Below, piece by piece: positions 16,569 through 25,512 of a stretch of DNA of 64,000 nucleotides; within the stretch, counting starts at the first letter, position 1, and each line of letters begins with the position of its first letter. Source of the DNA: Sorangium cellulosum (lineage in GTDB: Bacteria > Myxococcota_A > Polyangia > Polyangiales > Polyangiaceae); the NCBI RefSeq assembly GCF_004135735.1, contig NZ_CP012670.1, positions 3,989,501-4,053,500 of the forward strand. Reading direction: 5' to 3'. Below the pieces are notes generated by a model. The model did no database searches, was not told the origin of the DNA, and saw nothing but the letters and a program-made list of their open reading frames with translations. The translations under genes and the position numbers were made by a program.

Positions 16569-18755
16569 ATGCCACGACTGCTCATCGTCTCCAACCGCCT
16601 ACCGGTCAGCGTGCGCGTCGAGCGCGGCGCCCTCGCGCTGACGCGCTCCTCGGGCGGGCTCGCCGCCGCGATGCGAGGCCCCCACGAGCGCTTCGACGCG
16701 CTCTGGGTCGGCTGGCCTGGCAATGTAGCGAACTTCACCCCGGAGCAGCGACAGGAGGTCGAGTCCGCGCTCGCCCGGATGCGCGCGGTGCCCGTGCACG
16801 TCGGCGCCGCCGAGCAGCACCGGTTCTACGACGGCTTCTCGAACGGCGTCCTCTGGCCCCTGTTCCACTACCTGCTCGACAAGGTGAACGTGGACGCGCA
16901 GCTCGACTGGGAGGCCTACCGGAGCGTCAACGAGCGCTTCGCCGAGGCCGTCGCCGCGCGGTACACGCCCGGCGACGCGATCTGGGTGCACGATTACCAG
17001 CTCATGCTCCTCCCGGCGCTGCTCCGGGCGCGCTTCCCGGCGGCGCGGATCGGCTTCTTCCTCCACGTCCCGTTCCCGTCCTCCGAGGTCTTCCGCATCC
17101 TCCCGTGGCGGGAGCACATCCTCCGCGGCCTGCTCGGCGCCGATGTCGTCGGCTTCCACACGGCCGCTTACCGCCGGAACTTCGCGTCCTCGGTCGCGCG
17201 CGTGCTCGAGCTCGATCTCGATCCGGAGGAGGAGACGATCGAGCACGAGGGGCGCAGGATCGCGCTCGGCGTCCACCCCATCAGCATCGACACCGCCGAG
17301 ATCGCGCGGCTCGCGAGCCTCCCCAGCGTCCAGGAGGAGGCCGCGCGGATCCGCGCGGACGCGCGCGGCCGCAAGATCGTGCTCGGGATCGACCGCCTCG
17401 ACTACACGAAGGGCATCCCGCGCCGCCTGCTCGCGATCGAGCGGCTGCTCGAGCGCGAGCCCGAGATGCGCGAGAAGCTCCGCTTCATCCAGCTCGCGGT
17501 GCCCTCGCGGGAGAAGGCGAGCGCGTACGCCGAGTGCCAGCGGCTCGTGCACGAGATGGTCGGCCGCACCAACGGCCGGTACGGCACCCCGCACGTGATG
17601 CCGATCCACTACATTCACCGCTCGCTCCCGATGGAGCAGGTGGTCGCCCTGTACGTGGCCGCCGACGCCATGCTGGTGACCCCGCTGCGCGACGGGATGA
17701 ACCTCGTCGCGAAGGAGTACGTCGCCGCGCGGACCGGCGACGACGGCGTGCTCATCCTGAGCGAGTTCGCGGGCGCCGCCGCCGAGCTGTCGGAGGCGAT
17801 CTCGGTCAACCCGTACGACATCGACGCGGTCGCCTCGGCGGTCAAGCACGCCGTCACCATGCCCGCGAACGAGCAGAAGGTCCGGATGGCGGCGCTGCGC
17901 CGCCGCGTGGCCGCGCACGACGTCCACGTCTGGGCGCAGTCGTTCCTCGATGACCTCGACCGCGCCGCGGCGCGGAAGCCCGCGGAGGCGTCGGAGCCGC
18001 GGCGCCCGGACGTGCCTCCGAGCGTCCTCGAGCGCGTCCAGCACGCGCCGCGCCGCGTGTGGATCCTCGACTACGACGGCACGCTGGTGCCGTTCGCCTC
18101 GATGCCCGAGCTCGCGGCGCCGGACGACGAGCTCCTCTCGCTGCTCGGCGTGCTGTCCGAGCGCGACCGCGTCCACGTGGTGAGCGGCCGCCTGCGCGCC
18201 GATCTGGAGCGCTGGTTCGGCGCGCTGCCGCTCGATCTCCACGCGGAGCACGGCTTCTGGTCGCGGAGCCGGGGGAGCCGCGAGTGGATCCCGCTCGAGC
18301 CGGGGGCGGCCGCGTGGAAGGGCGAGATCCGGGCCGTCCTCGAGGACATCACGCGGCGCACGCCCGGCAGCTTCGTCGAGGAGAAGGCGGTGAGCCTCGC
18401 GTGGCACTACCGCCGGGCCGACGCGGAGCTCGCGGGCGAGCACGCGCGCGAGCTCCGGGCGCGTGTCGCGGAGCGCCTGCCGATGGACGCCCTGGAGATC
18501 CTCGGCGGCGCGAAGGTCCTGGAGATCCGGCCCCGGGGCGTCCACAAGGGGCGGGTCGTGCCGGGCATCCTCGCCGACGCGCCGGCCAACGCGGCGGTCA
18601 TCGCGATCGGCGACGATCGCACCGACGAGGACATCTTCGCGGCGCTCCCGCCGTCGGCGCACACGATCCACGTGGGGACCCAGACCAGCCGCGCGGCCTA
18701 CCGGCTGCCCGACCCGCGCGCCGTGCGGCGCCTCCTGCGCTCGATCCACGCCTGA
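16569..18755 (+). CDS. Trehalose-6-phosphate synthase/phosphatase fusion
   Basis: 728 residues. N-terminal GT20 synthase at about 1-465 (LIVSNRLPVSV, WVHDYQLMLLPALLR, GFFLHVPFPSSEVFRILPWRE, GIDRLDYTKGIPRRL, LVTPLRDGMNLVAKEYVAAR) and C-terminal HAD phosphatase from about 495 (WILDYDGTLVPF, VVSGR, GDDRTDEDIFAAL). It makes trehalose from UDP-glucose and glucose-6-phosphate in one polypeptide, as in OtsA-OtsB fusions. GGGGGAG before ATG 16569 is the ribosome site. A tandem repeat follows the gene. Likely a stress-protectant enzyme alongside MscS. Confidence 0.96.
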   Translation: MPRLLIVSNRLPVSVRVERGALALTRSSGGLAAAMRGPHERFDALWVGWPGNVANFTPEQRQEVESALARMRAVPVHVGAAEQHRFYDGFSNGVLWPLFHYLLDKVNVDAQLDWEAYRSVNERFAEAVAARYTPGDAIWVHDYQLMLLPALLRARFPAARIGFFLHVPFPSSEVFRILPWREHILRGLLGADVVGFHTAAYRRNFASSVARVLELDLDPEEETIEHEGRRIALGVHPISIDTAEIARLASLPSVQEEAARIRADARGRKIVLGIDRLDYTKGIPRRLLAIERLLEREPEMREKLRFIQLAVPSREKASAYAECQRLVHEMVGRTNGRYGTPHVMPIHYIHRSLPMEQVVALYVAADAMLVTPLRDGMNLVAKEYVAARTGDDGVLILSEFAGAAAELSEAISVNPYDIDAVASAVKHAVTMPANEQKVRMAALRRRVAAHDVHVWAQSFLDDLDRAAARKPAEASEPRRPDVPPSVLERVQHAPRRVWILDYDGTLVPFASMPELAAPDDELLSLLGVLSERDRVHVVSGRLRADLERWFGALPLDLHAEHGFWSRSRGSREWIPLEPGAAAWKGEIRAVLEDITRRTPGSFVEEKAVSLAWHYRRADAELAGEHARELRARVAERLPMDALEILGGAKVLEIRPRGVHKGRVVPGILADAPANAAVIAIGDDRTDEDIFAALPPSAHTIHVGTQTSRAAYRLPDPRAVRRLLRSIHA

Positions 18756-18798
18756 CCGGCGGATCCGGCGCCGCCGCCGGGGCGCGGGCGGGGGCGGT

Positions 18799-18909
18799 GG
18801 CGGGCGCCCCCGCGGGCCGTGACGAGCGCTCGGCTGGCGGGCGCCCCCGCGGGCCGTGACGAGCGCTCGGCTGGCGGGCGCCCCCGCGGGCCGTGACGAG
18901 CGCTCGGCT
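18799..18909 (+). repeat. 37-bp tandem repeat, three exact copies
   Basis: Copies at 18799-18835, 18836-18872 and 18873-18909 appear identical, plus a partial unit on the right. The array fills the spacer between the trehalose gene and the DUF389 gene. Confidence 0.92.
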
Positions 18910-18936
18910 GGCGGGCCACGTGATAAGACCCCGGCC

Positions 18937-20892
18937 ATGAACGACGAGCAGATCGACCGGCCGCTCGCCGCCGGGGTGGGGCGGCGGCACCTCCCGGCGA
19001 TCCTTCAGGATCGCGTCGCGGCCGCGTTCGGCATCGAGCCCGAGCACCGCGAGGCGATCGTGCGGGGGATGCTGGAGCGGAGCGCCCGCGGGGCGGCGGG
19101 CTACTGGCTCCAGCTCCTCCTCGCCATGGGCATCGCCTCGCTCGGGCTCGTCCTCGGCAGCGGGGCGGTGGTCATCGGCGCGATGCTGATCTCGCCGCTC
19201 ATGGGGCCCATCGTCGAGCTCGGGATGGGCCTCGCGATCGGCTCGCCCTTCCTGGCGCTGCGCTCCTTCACGCGCGTCGCCTTCAGCATCGTCGTCGTGG
19301 TCATGAGCGCCGCGCTCCTGACCCTGACGCTGCCGTTCCACGAGGTGACCGCCGAGATCGCGGCGCGCACCTCGCCGACGGCGCTCGACCTGCTCATCGC
19401 GATCTTCTGCGCGATCGCCGCGGCCTACACCACCGTCCGGCCCGGCTCGGACACGACCTCGACGGCCGCCGGGACCGCCATCGGCATCGCGCTGGTGCCG
19501 CCGCTCTGCGTGGTCGGCTACGGGATCGGCACGCGGGTGGGGAGCATCGCGGGCGGCGCCGCGCTGCTCTTCACGGCGAACCTCTGCGCGATCCTGCTGT
19601 TCGCCATCCTGTGTTTCCTGCTGCTCGGCTATGGCACCGTCAGCACCGCGGCGCTGGAGCACGCGGAGCTCGCCAAGCAGAAGCCGGGGCTCATCCGCCG
19701 CGTGGCGCGCGCCCTCGAGTTCGTCTTCGGGCTCCGCCACGGCTGGCTGGTCCGCGTGCTGATGCCGCTCGCGCTGCTCGGCGCCGTGTACTTTCCGCTC
19801 CGGGAGGCGCTCACGCGGGTCACCTGGGAGGTGCGGGTCCGCACGGCGATCCAGGGGATGCTGGACGCGCTCCCGCAGAGCACGGTGCGCTCGAGCCTGA
19901 CCGTCGATCACGGCAACGTCGCCGTTCGCCTGGTGACGCTCGGGCGGGCCGACGAGGCGGACCGGATCGAGCACGATCTGCGCGACAAGATCGCCGCGGT
20001 CGCGGGCATCGCGCCGCAGGTCGACGTGATCGCCGTCCCCGACGCGAGCGCGCTCCAGGCGGTGGCGGCGTCGGTGAAGCCGAGCGCGGCGCCGATCGAC
20101 ATGGTGCGCCGGGAGCCGGAGATCGCGCTCGTGGGGCAGGAGATCGCCGCATCGCTCGCGGCCGCGTGGCCGGAGCCGGCGGGGCCGCTCGTCGCGTGGC
20201 GGCTCCGGTTCCCGGACAACGAGCCGGTCGTCCTGGAGGCCGTGCACCTCGGCCCCGAGCTCGGCGCGGCGGCGGTCGATCTGCTCGGGCGTCAGCTATC
20301 GCGGGAGCTCGGCGCCGAGATCGCGGTGCGCGATCGCGCCATCTCCCCCGAGCCGATCGTCGCCGAGGCGGCCTCGGGGCGCGCCTGGCTGGAGAGGGCG
20401 CGGCCCGCGCTCGCCTGGGTGGAGGACGTGGAGGGGCTCCACGCCTGCATCGAGGTGCCCTCGACCGCGGAGCGCTCGGCCCGGGAGCGCTCGACCCCGG
20501 ACCGCTCGGCCCAGAAGCCCTCGACCGCGGAGCGCTCGACCCCGGAAGAGAGGCCGGACGAGGAGATCGTGGCGGTCGTGGCGGCGCTCCGGTCCCTGCC
20601 GGCGTTCCACACGGATCGGGTGCAGGTCCGCGAGGGCGCGGCGTGGCGGCTCCTGCTCTCGACCTCGCCTTGCGCGCCGGTGCCGGCGCCCGCGCCCGCG
20701 CAGGCCGGCGACCGAGCGCTCGCGGACGTGGGCGCCGCGCCGGGCGCGGGCGCCGCGCCGGGCGCGGGCACAGGCCTGAAAGCGGCCGCTGCGCCGGGCG
20801 CGGGCGCCGCGCCGGGCGCGGGCCTGAACGCGGGCGCCGCGCCGGGCGCGGGCCTGAAAGCGGGCGCTGCGCCGGGCGCGGGCGCTCCCTGA
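18937..20892 (+). CDS. DUF389 membrane protein with low-complexity tail
   Basis: 651 residues. The core at about 45-260 holds six or seven membrane helices with GSGAVVIGAMLISPLMGPI and AIAAAYTTVRPG and GTAIGIALVPPLCVVGYG, typical of DUF389 proteins (TIGR00341-like). Then comes a soluble region of about 250 residues and a tail of Ser/Thr/Arg repeats (ERSTPDRSAQKPSTAERS) and GAAPGA repeats. The function of the family is unknown. ATG 18937 begins the conserved part. The tail has no conserved features and looks like recent repeat expansion. Confidence 0.88.
   Translation: MNDEQIDRPLAAGVGRRHLPAILQDRVAAAFGIEPEHREAIVRGMLERSARGAAGYWLQLLLAMGIASLGLVLGSGAVVIGAMLISPLMGPIVELGMGLAIGSPFLALRSFTRVAFSIVVVVMSAALLTLTLPFHEVTAEIAARTSPTALDLLIAIFCAIAAAYTTVRPGSDTTSTAAGTAIGIALVPPLCVVGYGIGTRVGSIAGGAALLFTANLCAILLFAILCFLLLGYGTVSTAALEHAELAKQKPGLIRRVARALEFVFGLRHGWLVRVLMPLALLGAVYFPLREALTRVTWEVRVRTAIQGMLDALPQSTVRSSLTVDHGNVAVRLVTLGRADEADRIEHDLRDKIAAVAGIAPQVDVIAVPDASALQAVAASVKPSAAPIDMVRREPEIALVGQEIAASLAAAWPEPAGPLVAWRLRFPDNEPVVLEAVHLGPELGAAAVDLLGRQLSRELGAEIAVRDRAISPEPIVAEAASGRAWLERARPALAWVEDVEGLHACIEVPSTAERSARERSTPDRSAQKPSTAERSTPEERPDEEIVAVVAALRSLPAFHTDRVQVREGAAWRLLLSTSPCAPVPAPAPAQAGDRALADVGAAPGAGAAPGAGTGLKAAAAPGAGAAPGAGLNAGAAPGAGLKAGAAPGAGAP
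20727..20889 (+). repeat. In-frame GC repeat coding GAAPGA units
   Basis: Short direct repeats of gcgccgcgccgggcgcgg, interrupted by variants, encode about ten GAAPGAG-type units at the end of the DUF389 protein. The 18-bp unit keeps the frame. Confidence 0.75.
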
Positions 20893-21087
20893 GGACCGGA
20901 GGCGCGGGCGACCACGCGGCCGCGGCTACGGCTCCGTCGACACCTCGACCCCCTCCAGCGTCGTCGCCGCGCCGGCGACCGGCGCCTCGGCGCGGAGCTG
21001 CCGCATGCCGGCTGCGCCACGAATTCGGGTGCCGTGTGGATCGTGAGCTGGCCGCGGCCCACCCTGCGCCGTGGGAGGTGATGCCTG

Positions 21088-22098
21088 ATGCTGGATGCCA
21101 TCGATCGCGCCGCCGTGACCGCCTTTCTCGTCGCGCGGCACGGCGCTCCGGCCAGCGACGCGGCCGTCGACCTACGGCCGCTCGCGGGCGGGCTCTCCTC
21201 GTCGGTCGCGCTGGTCACGGCGCGGGTCGGCGACGGCGTCGCGCGGCGGCGCCGCTCGTTCGTGGTCAAGCTCGTGCACGGCGTCACCGCGCGCGAGGCG
21301 GCCGTGTACCGGCGTCTCTCGAGGTCCGTGGCGCGCCGCTTCTCGCCCGAGCTGCTCGGCGCCCAGCGGCTCGGGCGCCGGCGCTGGCTGCTCTACCTCG
21401 AGCGGATCGTGCCGGCGCACCGCTGGCCCTGGACCGACAGCGCGCACACTGCCCGGGTGCTCGAACGGCTGGCGCGGTTCCACGAGGAGGCGTCGCCGGG
21501 CGCCCGCCTGCCGGCGTGGGATTACGAGGCGGAGCTCCTGACCTCGGCCGGGCGCACGCTGGAGGCGGCCGAGCGCTCGCCCTGCGGCGAGGTCGCCGCG
21601 CTCGCCCGGGCGCTGCCGGCCCTGCGGCGGGTCGTGGAGGCGCTGCCCGCGATGCGCCGGCAGCTCCTCGACTTCCAGCCGCTCGGCCGCGCCGTGATCC
21701 ACGGGGACGTGCACCCGGGCAACGTCGTGGTCCGCCGCCGCGACGGCGCCCTGGAGCCGGTGCTGCTCGACTGGGCGCGCGCGCGGATCGGCTCGCCCCT
21801 GGAGGACGTGAGCTCGTGGCTCAAGGCGCTCGGCACCTGGGAGCCGGAGGCGATGCGCCGCCACGACACGCTGCTCTCCGGCTACCTCGCGGCGCGCGGC
21901 CTCGCGCCCGTGCTGACCCGGTCGCTGCGCGACGCCGCCTGGCTCGCGGCGGCGTCCAACGCGCTGGCGGGGGCGCTCGCGTACCACCTCTGGAGCGCGA
22001 CCCGGTCGGGCGCCGCGCCCGAGGCGCGCGCGGCGGCGGCCCGCAACGCGGCGGACTGGCTGCGCGTCATCCGCCGGGCGGACGCGTGCTTTCGCTGA
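21088..22098 (+). CDS. Aminoglycoside/choline-kinase-like phosphotransferase
   Basis: 336 residues. Kinase-like fold with nucleotide Lys in SFVVKLVHGV, the catalytic loop VIHGDVHPGNVVV and the metal-binding LLDWARARIGSPLEDVSSW, as in the APH family. The substrate could be a small alcohol, sugar or antibiotic and cannot be told from sequence. ATG 21088 lies nine bases after GGGAGG. Its end overlaps the convergent phosphatase gene by about 32 bases. Confidence 0.85.
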   Translation: MLDAIDRAAVTAFLVARHGAPASDAAVDLRPLAGGLSSSVALVTARVGDGVARRRRSFVVKLVHGVTAREAAVYRRLSRSVARRFSPELLGAQRLGRRRWLLYLERIVPAHRWPWTDSAHTARVLERLARFHEEASPGARLPAWDYEAELLTSAGRTLEAAERSPCGEVAALARALPALRRVVEALPAMRRQLLDFQPLGRAVIHGDVHPGNVVVRRRDGALEPVLLDWARARIGSPLEDVSSWLKALGTWEPEAMRRHDTLLSGYLAARGLAPVLTRSLRDAAWLAAASNALAGALAYHLWSATRSGAAPEARAAAARNAADWLRVIRRADACFR

Positions 22099-22714
22099 GG
22101 TGGTCGCGGTCGTCGAAGCGCAGCAGGGCGCCGCGGTCGCCTTGCCAGGAGACGCTGGTCAGGCTCGCGTTGCCCGGCCGGAACGGCTCCCAGCGCGCGG
22201 GCGGAACGCCGTGCATCTCGCCGAGGATCTGGCCGATGACGCCCGCGTGCGTGACCACGAGCACGCGCTGTCCCGGGCGCGCGGTGGCGATGGAGCGCAC
22301 CGCCGCGACGCAGCGGGCGCGGAGCTCGCGGTAGCTCTCCCCGCCGGGCCAGCGGAAATCGTCGTCGTCCTGGCGCAGGTTCGCCTCCCAGAGCGCGGCG
22401 TGGCGGGCCTTGACCTCGCCGATGGGCGCGCCGTCGACCTCGCCGCAGCCGATCTCGCGCAGGCCGTCGTGCAGGCGCACGGGGCCCCAGGTGCTCGCCG
22501 CGATCCGGGCCGTGTCGACCGCGCGGCTCAGGGGGCTCGAGATCACGGCGTCGAGCGGGGGGCCGTCGGCAAGGCGACGGCCGAGCGCCTCGGCCTGCTG
22601 CCTGCCGAGCGCGTCGAGCGGCGTGTCGGTCCACCCGCTCATCGGCCTCGCGGCGTTGTCGCCGTTGCCGGAGGTGTGACCGTGTCGCGCGAGGAGGAGG
22701 AGGCAAGGCTGCAT
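22067..22714 (-). CDS. Histidine phosphatase (phosphoglycerate-mutase-like)
   Basis: 215 residues. The phosphate-pocket motif LLARHGHTSGN is at the start, with SPLSRAVDTARIA, LREIGCGEVDGAPIGEV, GGESYRELRARC and LVVTHAGVIGQIL, all standard for family branch 1. A broad-range phosphatase, possibly for alpha-ribazole or sugar phosphates. ATG 22714 is five residues before the conserved strand. Convergent with the phosphotransferase, overlapping its last codons. Confidence 0.9.
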   Translation of the reverse strand: MQPCLLLLARHGHTSGNGDNAARPMSGWTDTPLDALGRQQAEALGRRLADGPPLDAVISSPLSRAVDTARIAASTWGPVRLHDGLREIGCGEVDGAPIGEVKARHAALWEANLRQDDDDFRWPGGESYRELRARCVAAVRSIATARPGQRVLVVTHAGVIGQILGEMHGVPPARWEPFRPGNASLTSVSWQGDRGALLRFDDRDHLSESTRPPGG

Positions 22715-23447
22715 GGCTCGGGCGAGCGCGGGGGCGCTCGGGGGGGGCCTATAGCCTGGTACCGCGTCGCTCGAGGACGAATTTGCGGTGCCGGACTGTC
22801 GCGCTCCGTCGCTTGCCCTGGGATCTCGGGAATGTGACGACGGAGCGCGACCCGAGGAAGGCATGGCCCCGGGCGAGGGCGCGCGGAGCCGCGAGCTTCC
22901 GGTCGAGGCGCACACTCGAGGCTCACACCGCCCGCGGTCGGCCCGCGGAGGGGCAGGCCCCGGGGCCTTCCGTCTCCTGCCCGACGGGCGTGCGCGCCTC
23001 GCGCGCCGCCGCAAGGTTCCGCGCACCACCGCAAGGCTCCGCGCACCACCGCAAGGTTCCGCCCACCACGGTAACCGCCAGCGCACGACCGTCAGCCTAC
23101 GAATCTAACGACGATTCCTCTGAATGCCTCTCCTTCGCACGTTCTCCGCGGGATGCTCGAGGCCGCGTCGCCCGGGCGACGTGATGGAACGGTCGTTGCT
23201 GGTGCCCGGGCGCGGAAGGTGACCCTCTCGATGGGTGAATGAGGTGCTGGCATAGCGCTGCCTTCCCGACGCGGGTCGGATCGCATCCCAGGATGCCTCG
23301 CCGACCCGAGGCTTACCCCGCATCGGGGGTCTGACGCTCTCGACTCGCTTCGATTCCTTCTTCCCACGTACGGCGTTCCCACGAACGGAAGCGCCGCTCT
23401 TTCGTCGCCTCGGGGCACCGAGGGACCAGTGAAAAGGTGATGACATC
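22715..23447. other. Spacer with a short repeat, no convincing gene
   Basis: Lies between the phosphatase (reverse) and the phospholipase-like gene (forward). It contains three 20-bp repeats at 23011-23070. The segment from 23070 on is lower in GC than its flanks and should carry the promoter of the gene at 23448. No conserved protein was seen in any frame. Confidence 0.5.
23011..23070 (+). repeat. 20-bp tandem repeat, three copies
   Basis: Units gcaaggttccgcgcaccacc at 23011, 23031 and 23051, with one or a few substitutions. Confidence 0.9.
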
Positions 23448-24149
23448 GTGAAGACCAGTCGAATTCTTTGTGGGGCGATTCTGGCTTTGGTTGCGCTCGT
23501 CGGAGGTGCGTGCAGCGCTGGAGGCGACGAGGCCCAGGAACAACACGAGAACGCTGAGCCCTCCGCCACCGCGCGTGATCCGGAGCAGCACGCGTCGATG
23601 ACGCTGGACATGGACACCCAGGTGGCTCGAGCCGTGAAGCTCGGGGAGAGCCATGTCCGCGTCGATTTCCTCTCGCGCGCCGGCGAGCCGCTGTTCTCCG
23701 TCGACTTCCGCAGTGGGGTCACCGAGGGGGAGACGGTCACCTGGCAGCTCCACGAGGTCACGGCAACGGAGCCGCCGGTTCGCGAGGGCGGCCTCCCCGT
23801 GCCGCTGGAGGCGCCTCCGGAGCTGAAGGACGCGATCAAGATGGCCATCCTCGTGCAGGACCGCGTGGTCACCAGCATGAATGGGCAGGACTATGACAAC
23901 TGGGGTTGCAACCTCCCGTTCACCAACATCGTGAGCTGTGGACCCCATGGTGGGTGCTGCGATATCCACGATCAATGCTACGCGGACAACGGATGCGACG
24001 CCTCCAGCTGGTACAAACCCTGGCCGTTCACGTCCGCCGCCTGCGTGGGGTGCAACGCCGCCGTCGTTGGCTGCATGGGGCTGCTTACTTTTCTTGCGCC
24101 GGGACCGAGCGTATGCTGCGAGCTCGACAACTGCGGTGATCCACGCTGA
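23448..24149 (+). CDS. Phospholipase A2-like lipoprotein
   Basis: 233 residues, GTG start after AAAAGGTGA. Signal peptide with lipobox VGGAC (Cys22). An acidic linker and a beta region at 50-110 are followed by a Cys-rich helical domain at about 145-233 with NWGCNLPF, SCGPHGGCCDIHDQCY and later Cys pairs. CCDIHDQC (170-177) is the active-site helix of secreted phospholipase A2, with catalytic His174 and Asp175; the C.CG..G segment before it resembles the calcium loop. It should cleave phospholipid ester bonds at the cell surface or outside the cell. PLA2 domains are uncommon in bacteria. Flanked by long spacers, so monocistronic. Confidence 0.8.
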   Translation: MKTSRILCGAILALVALVGGACSAGGDEAQEQHENAEPSATARDPEQHASMTLDMDTQVARAVKLGESHVRVDFLSRAGEPLFSVDFRSGVTEGETVTWQLHEVTATEPPVREGGLPVPLEAPPELKDAIKMAILVQDRVVTSMNGQDYDNWGCNLPFTNIVSCGPHGGCCDIHDQCYADNGCDASSWYKPWPFTSAACVGCNAAVVGCMGLLTFLAPGPSVCCELDNCGDPR

Positions 24150-25018
24150 GAGCGCGCGGGCTGCTCCCACGGAACCAGGACCTGTCTCGTACCCCGTCCG
24201 GCTTGAGAGCTCCTCCCGCTGGAATCGGCCGGGCGGGTGCGTCCACGCCCTCTCCTTGCGACCGTTCTGAGCATTCCGGGGTGCGCGGAGGCTCGGCGTG
24301 GGGTCCCACGGACGTCGGGCGCGACGTGGTGTGGTGTCATGGGGCGCCGCGTCGAGGACCGCCGCGCGCCGCGAGGCGTGATGCCGTGAGGGGAGGGGCC
24401 TCCCGCGGACTCACCGCCTCGGACGATCCCTCCCACAAACCGCTTGGCAGGATCCGCACCGGGTGCTAGCGTTCCTGTCGACGCGTAGCCCGCGTCCCCT
24501 ATGCGCATCTGATCCTGAAGCCAACCGCTCTGTCACGCGGCCGTCGGGTCTGATCGCCTGGCGCCTCCAGGAGGCGCGGCGTCCCCGCGTTGCCGCGCGT
24601 GAGCAGCCATGACGGCGCCCGCGGGTCTCCCGCGCGAGCTTGCGCCGGGGCCTGGCGGTCTCATGGGACGGAGCGGGGCTGACAAGCGAACGGCCCGAGG
24701 CCCTGAAGGTCGTTGACCTGCCGGCTGCTGCCTCTCGCTCGCTCGCCGCTCGCTCGAAGCACCGGGCCGCGAGGTCCGTGGCGCGACGGGCTCGACTCGT
24801 TCTCTTCACCTGGCCGCGAGGCGCGGATGCGCCCTGGCGGCCGCGAGACACGTCCGTGTTTCGGCGGGAGAGGGCGAGTCGGGCCGTCCTGTCCGGACCG
24901 CGCGTGAAGGTGCCTTGCAGCGCGCCGGTGGAGCGCCCGAAGTGCGGTGATCAGCGCCAGCGCCCCTCGATGCATCGGTCTGTCTTCAACCCGAGGTCTC
25001 GTGATGAACGGAGGATGT
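24150..25018. other. Long spacer, no supported gene
   Basis: 869 bases with mixed, unbiased codon patterns in all frames. Open frames on both strands are present but lack ribosome sites, signal sequences or motifs. It may be decayed coding DNA. Confidence 0.45.
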
Positions 25019-25297
25019 ATGCGAGCTGGTTCTTCGAAGGTGTCGTTCAACCTGGATGTTGTTCTTGCTGCAACGGGAGGTTCCATGGAAGAGCCGTCAC
25101 GACAACGTGCCTGTCTCCCGGTCGAGGCCCTCGAGCTGGGCGCGGCCAAGAGTCCAGGGCGGCGCCCGCCGCCCCAGGGGCCGGCGCCTGCGCCGAAGCC
25201 CGCGCGCCGGGATCCCAGCCCGCCGCGCAGGCCGCCCAACCTGGAGCGCTCCCGGCCAACAACGATGATCATCCCGCAGCGGCGCCGCATGGGATAG
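25019..25297 (+). CDS. Possible small basic Pro/Arg-rich protein
   Basis: 92 residues from ATG 25019, preceded by GGAGGA at 25010-25015. It starts MRAGSSKVSFNLDVVLAATG and ends in a Pro/Arg-rich stretch (PPPQGPAPAPKPARRDPS). The good ribosome site is the main support. No family is recognised and the frame may be chance. Confidence 0.3.
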   Translation: MRAGSSKVSFNLDVVLAATGGSMEEPSRQRACLPVEALELGAAKSPGRRPPPQGPAPAPKPARRDPSPPRRPPNLERSRPTTMIIPQRRRMG

Positions 25298-25512
25298 CGC
25301 TGCCGCGGGGGATTGCCCTCTGTTGACGGACGCATCGTCAGGGCGCCACGGCGCCAGGGGAAGAGACAGGCCCCGACCCGGCCTCGTCCTCTCATCCCCC
25401 GGCGCCCTCGGCGCCCTGGCGGTTCCCCCCTGCGCGGCAGGGCCCCGCGTCGAGGCTACCGCGCGTTCCCGGGCGCCACCGCACCGCCGCGCGGCGACCG
25501 TGCACAGCGAGC

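Noticed and set aside
19611-22334. 907-codon forward frame
   Set aside because: It spans the DUF389 and phosphotransferase genes in another frame and is Arg/Gly-rich without conserved parts.
23249-23264. Sigma-54 promoter before the phospholipase gene (TGGCAT...CTGCC)
   Set aside because: The distance between the GG and GC elements is one base too short.
24640-25326. 228-codon forward frame in the long spacer
   Set aside because: Unbiased composition, no start signal, and overlapped by an equally open reverse frame.
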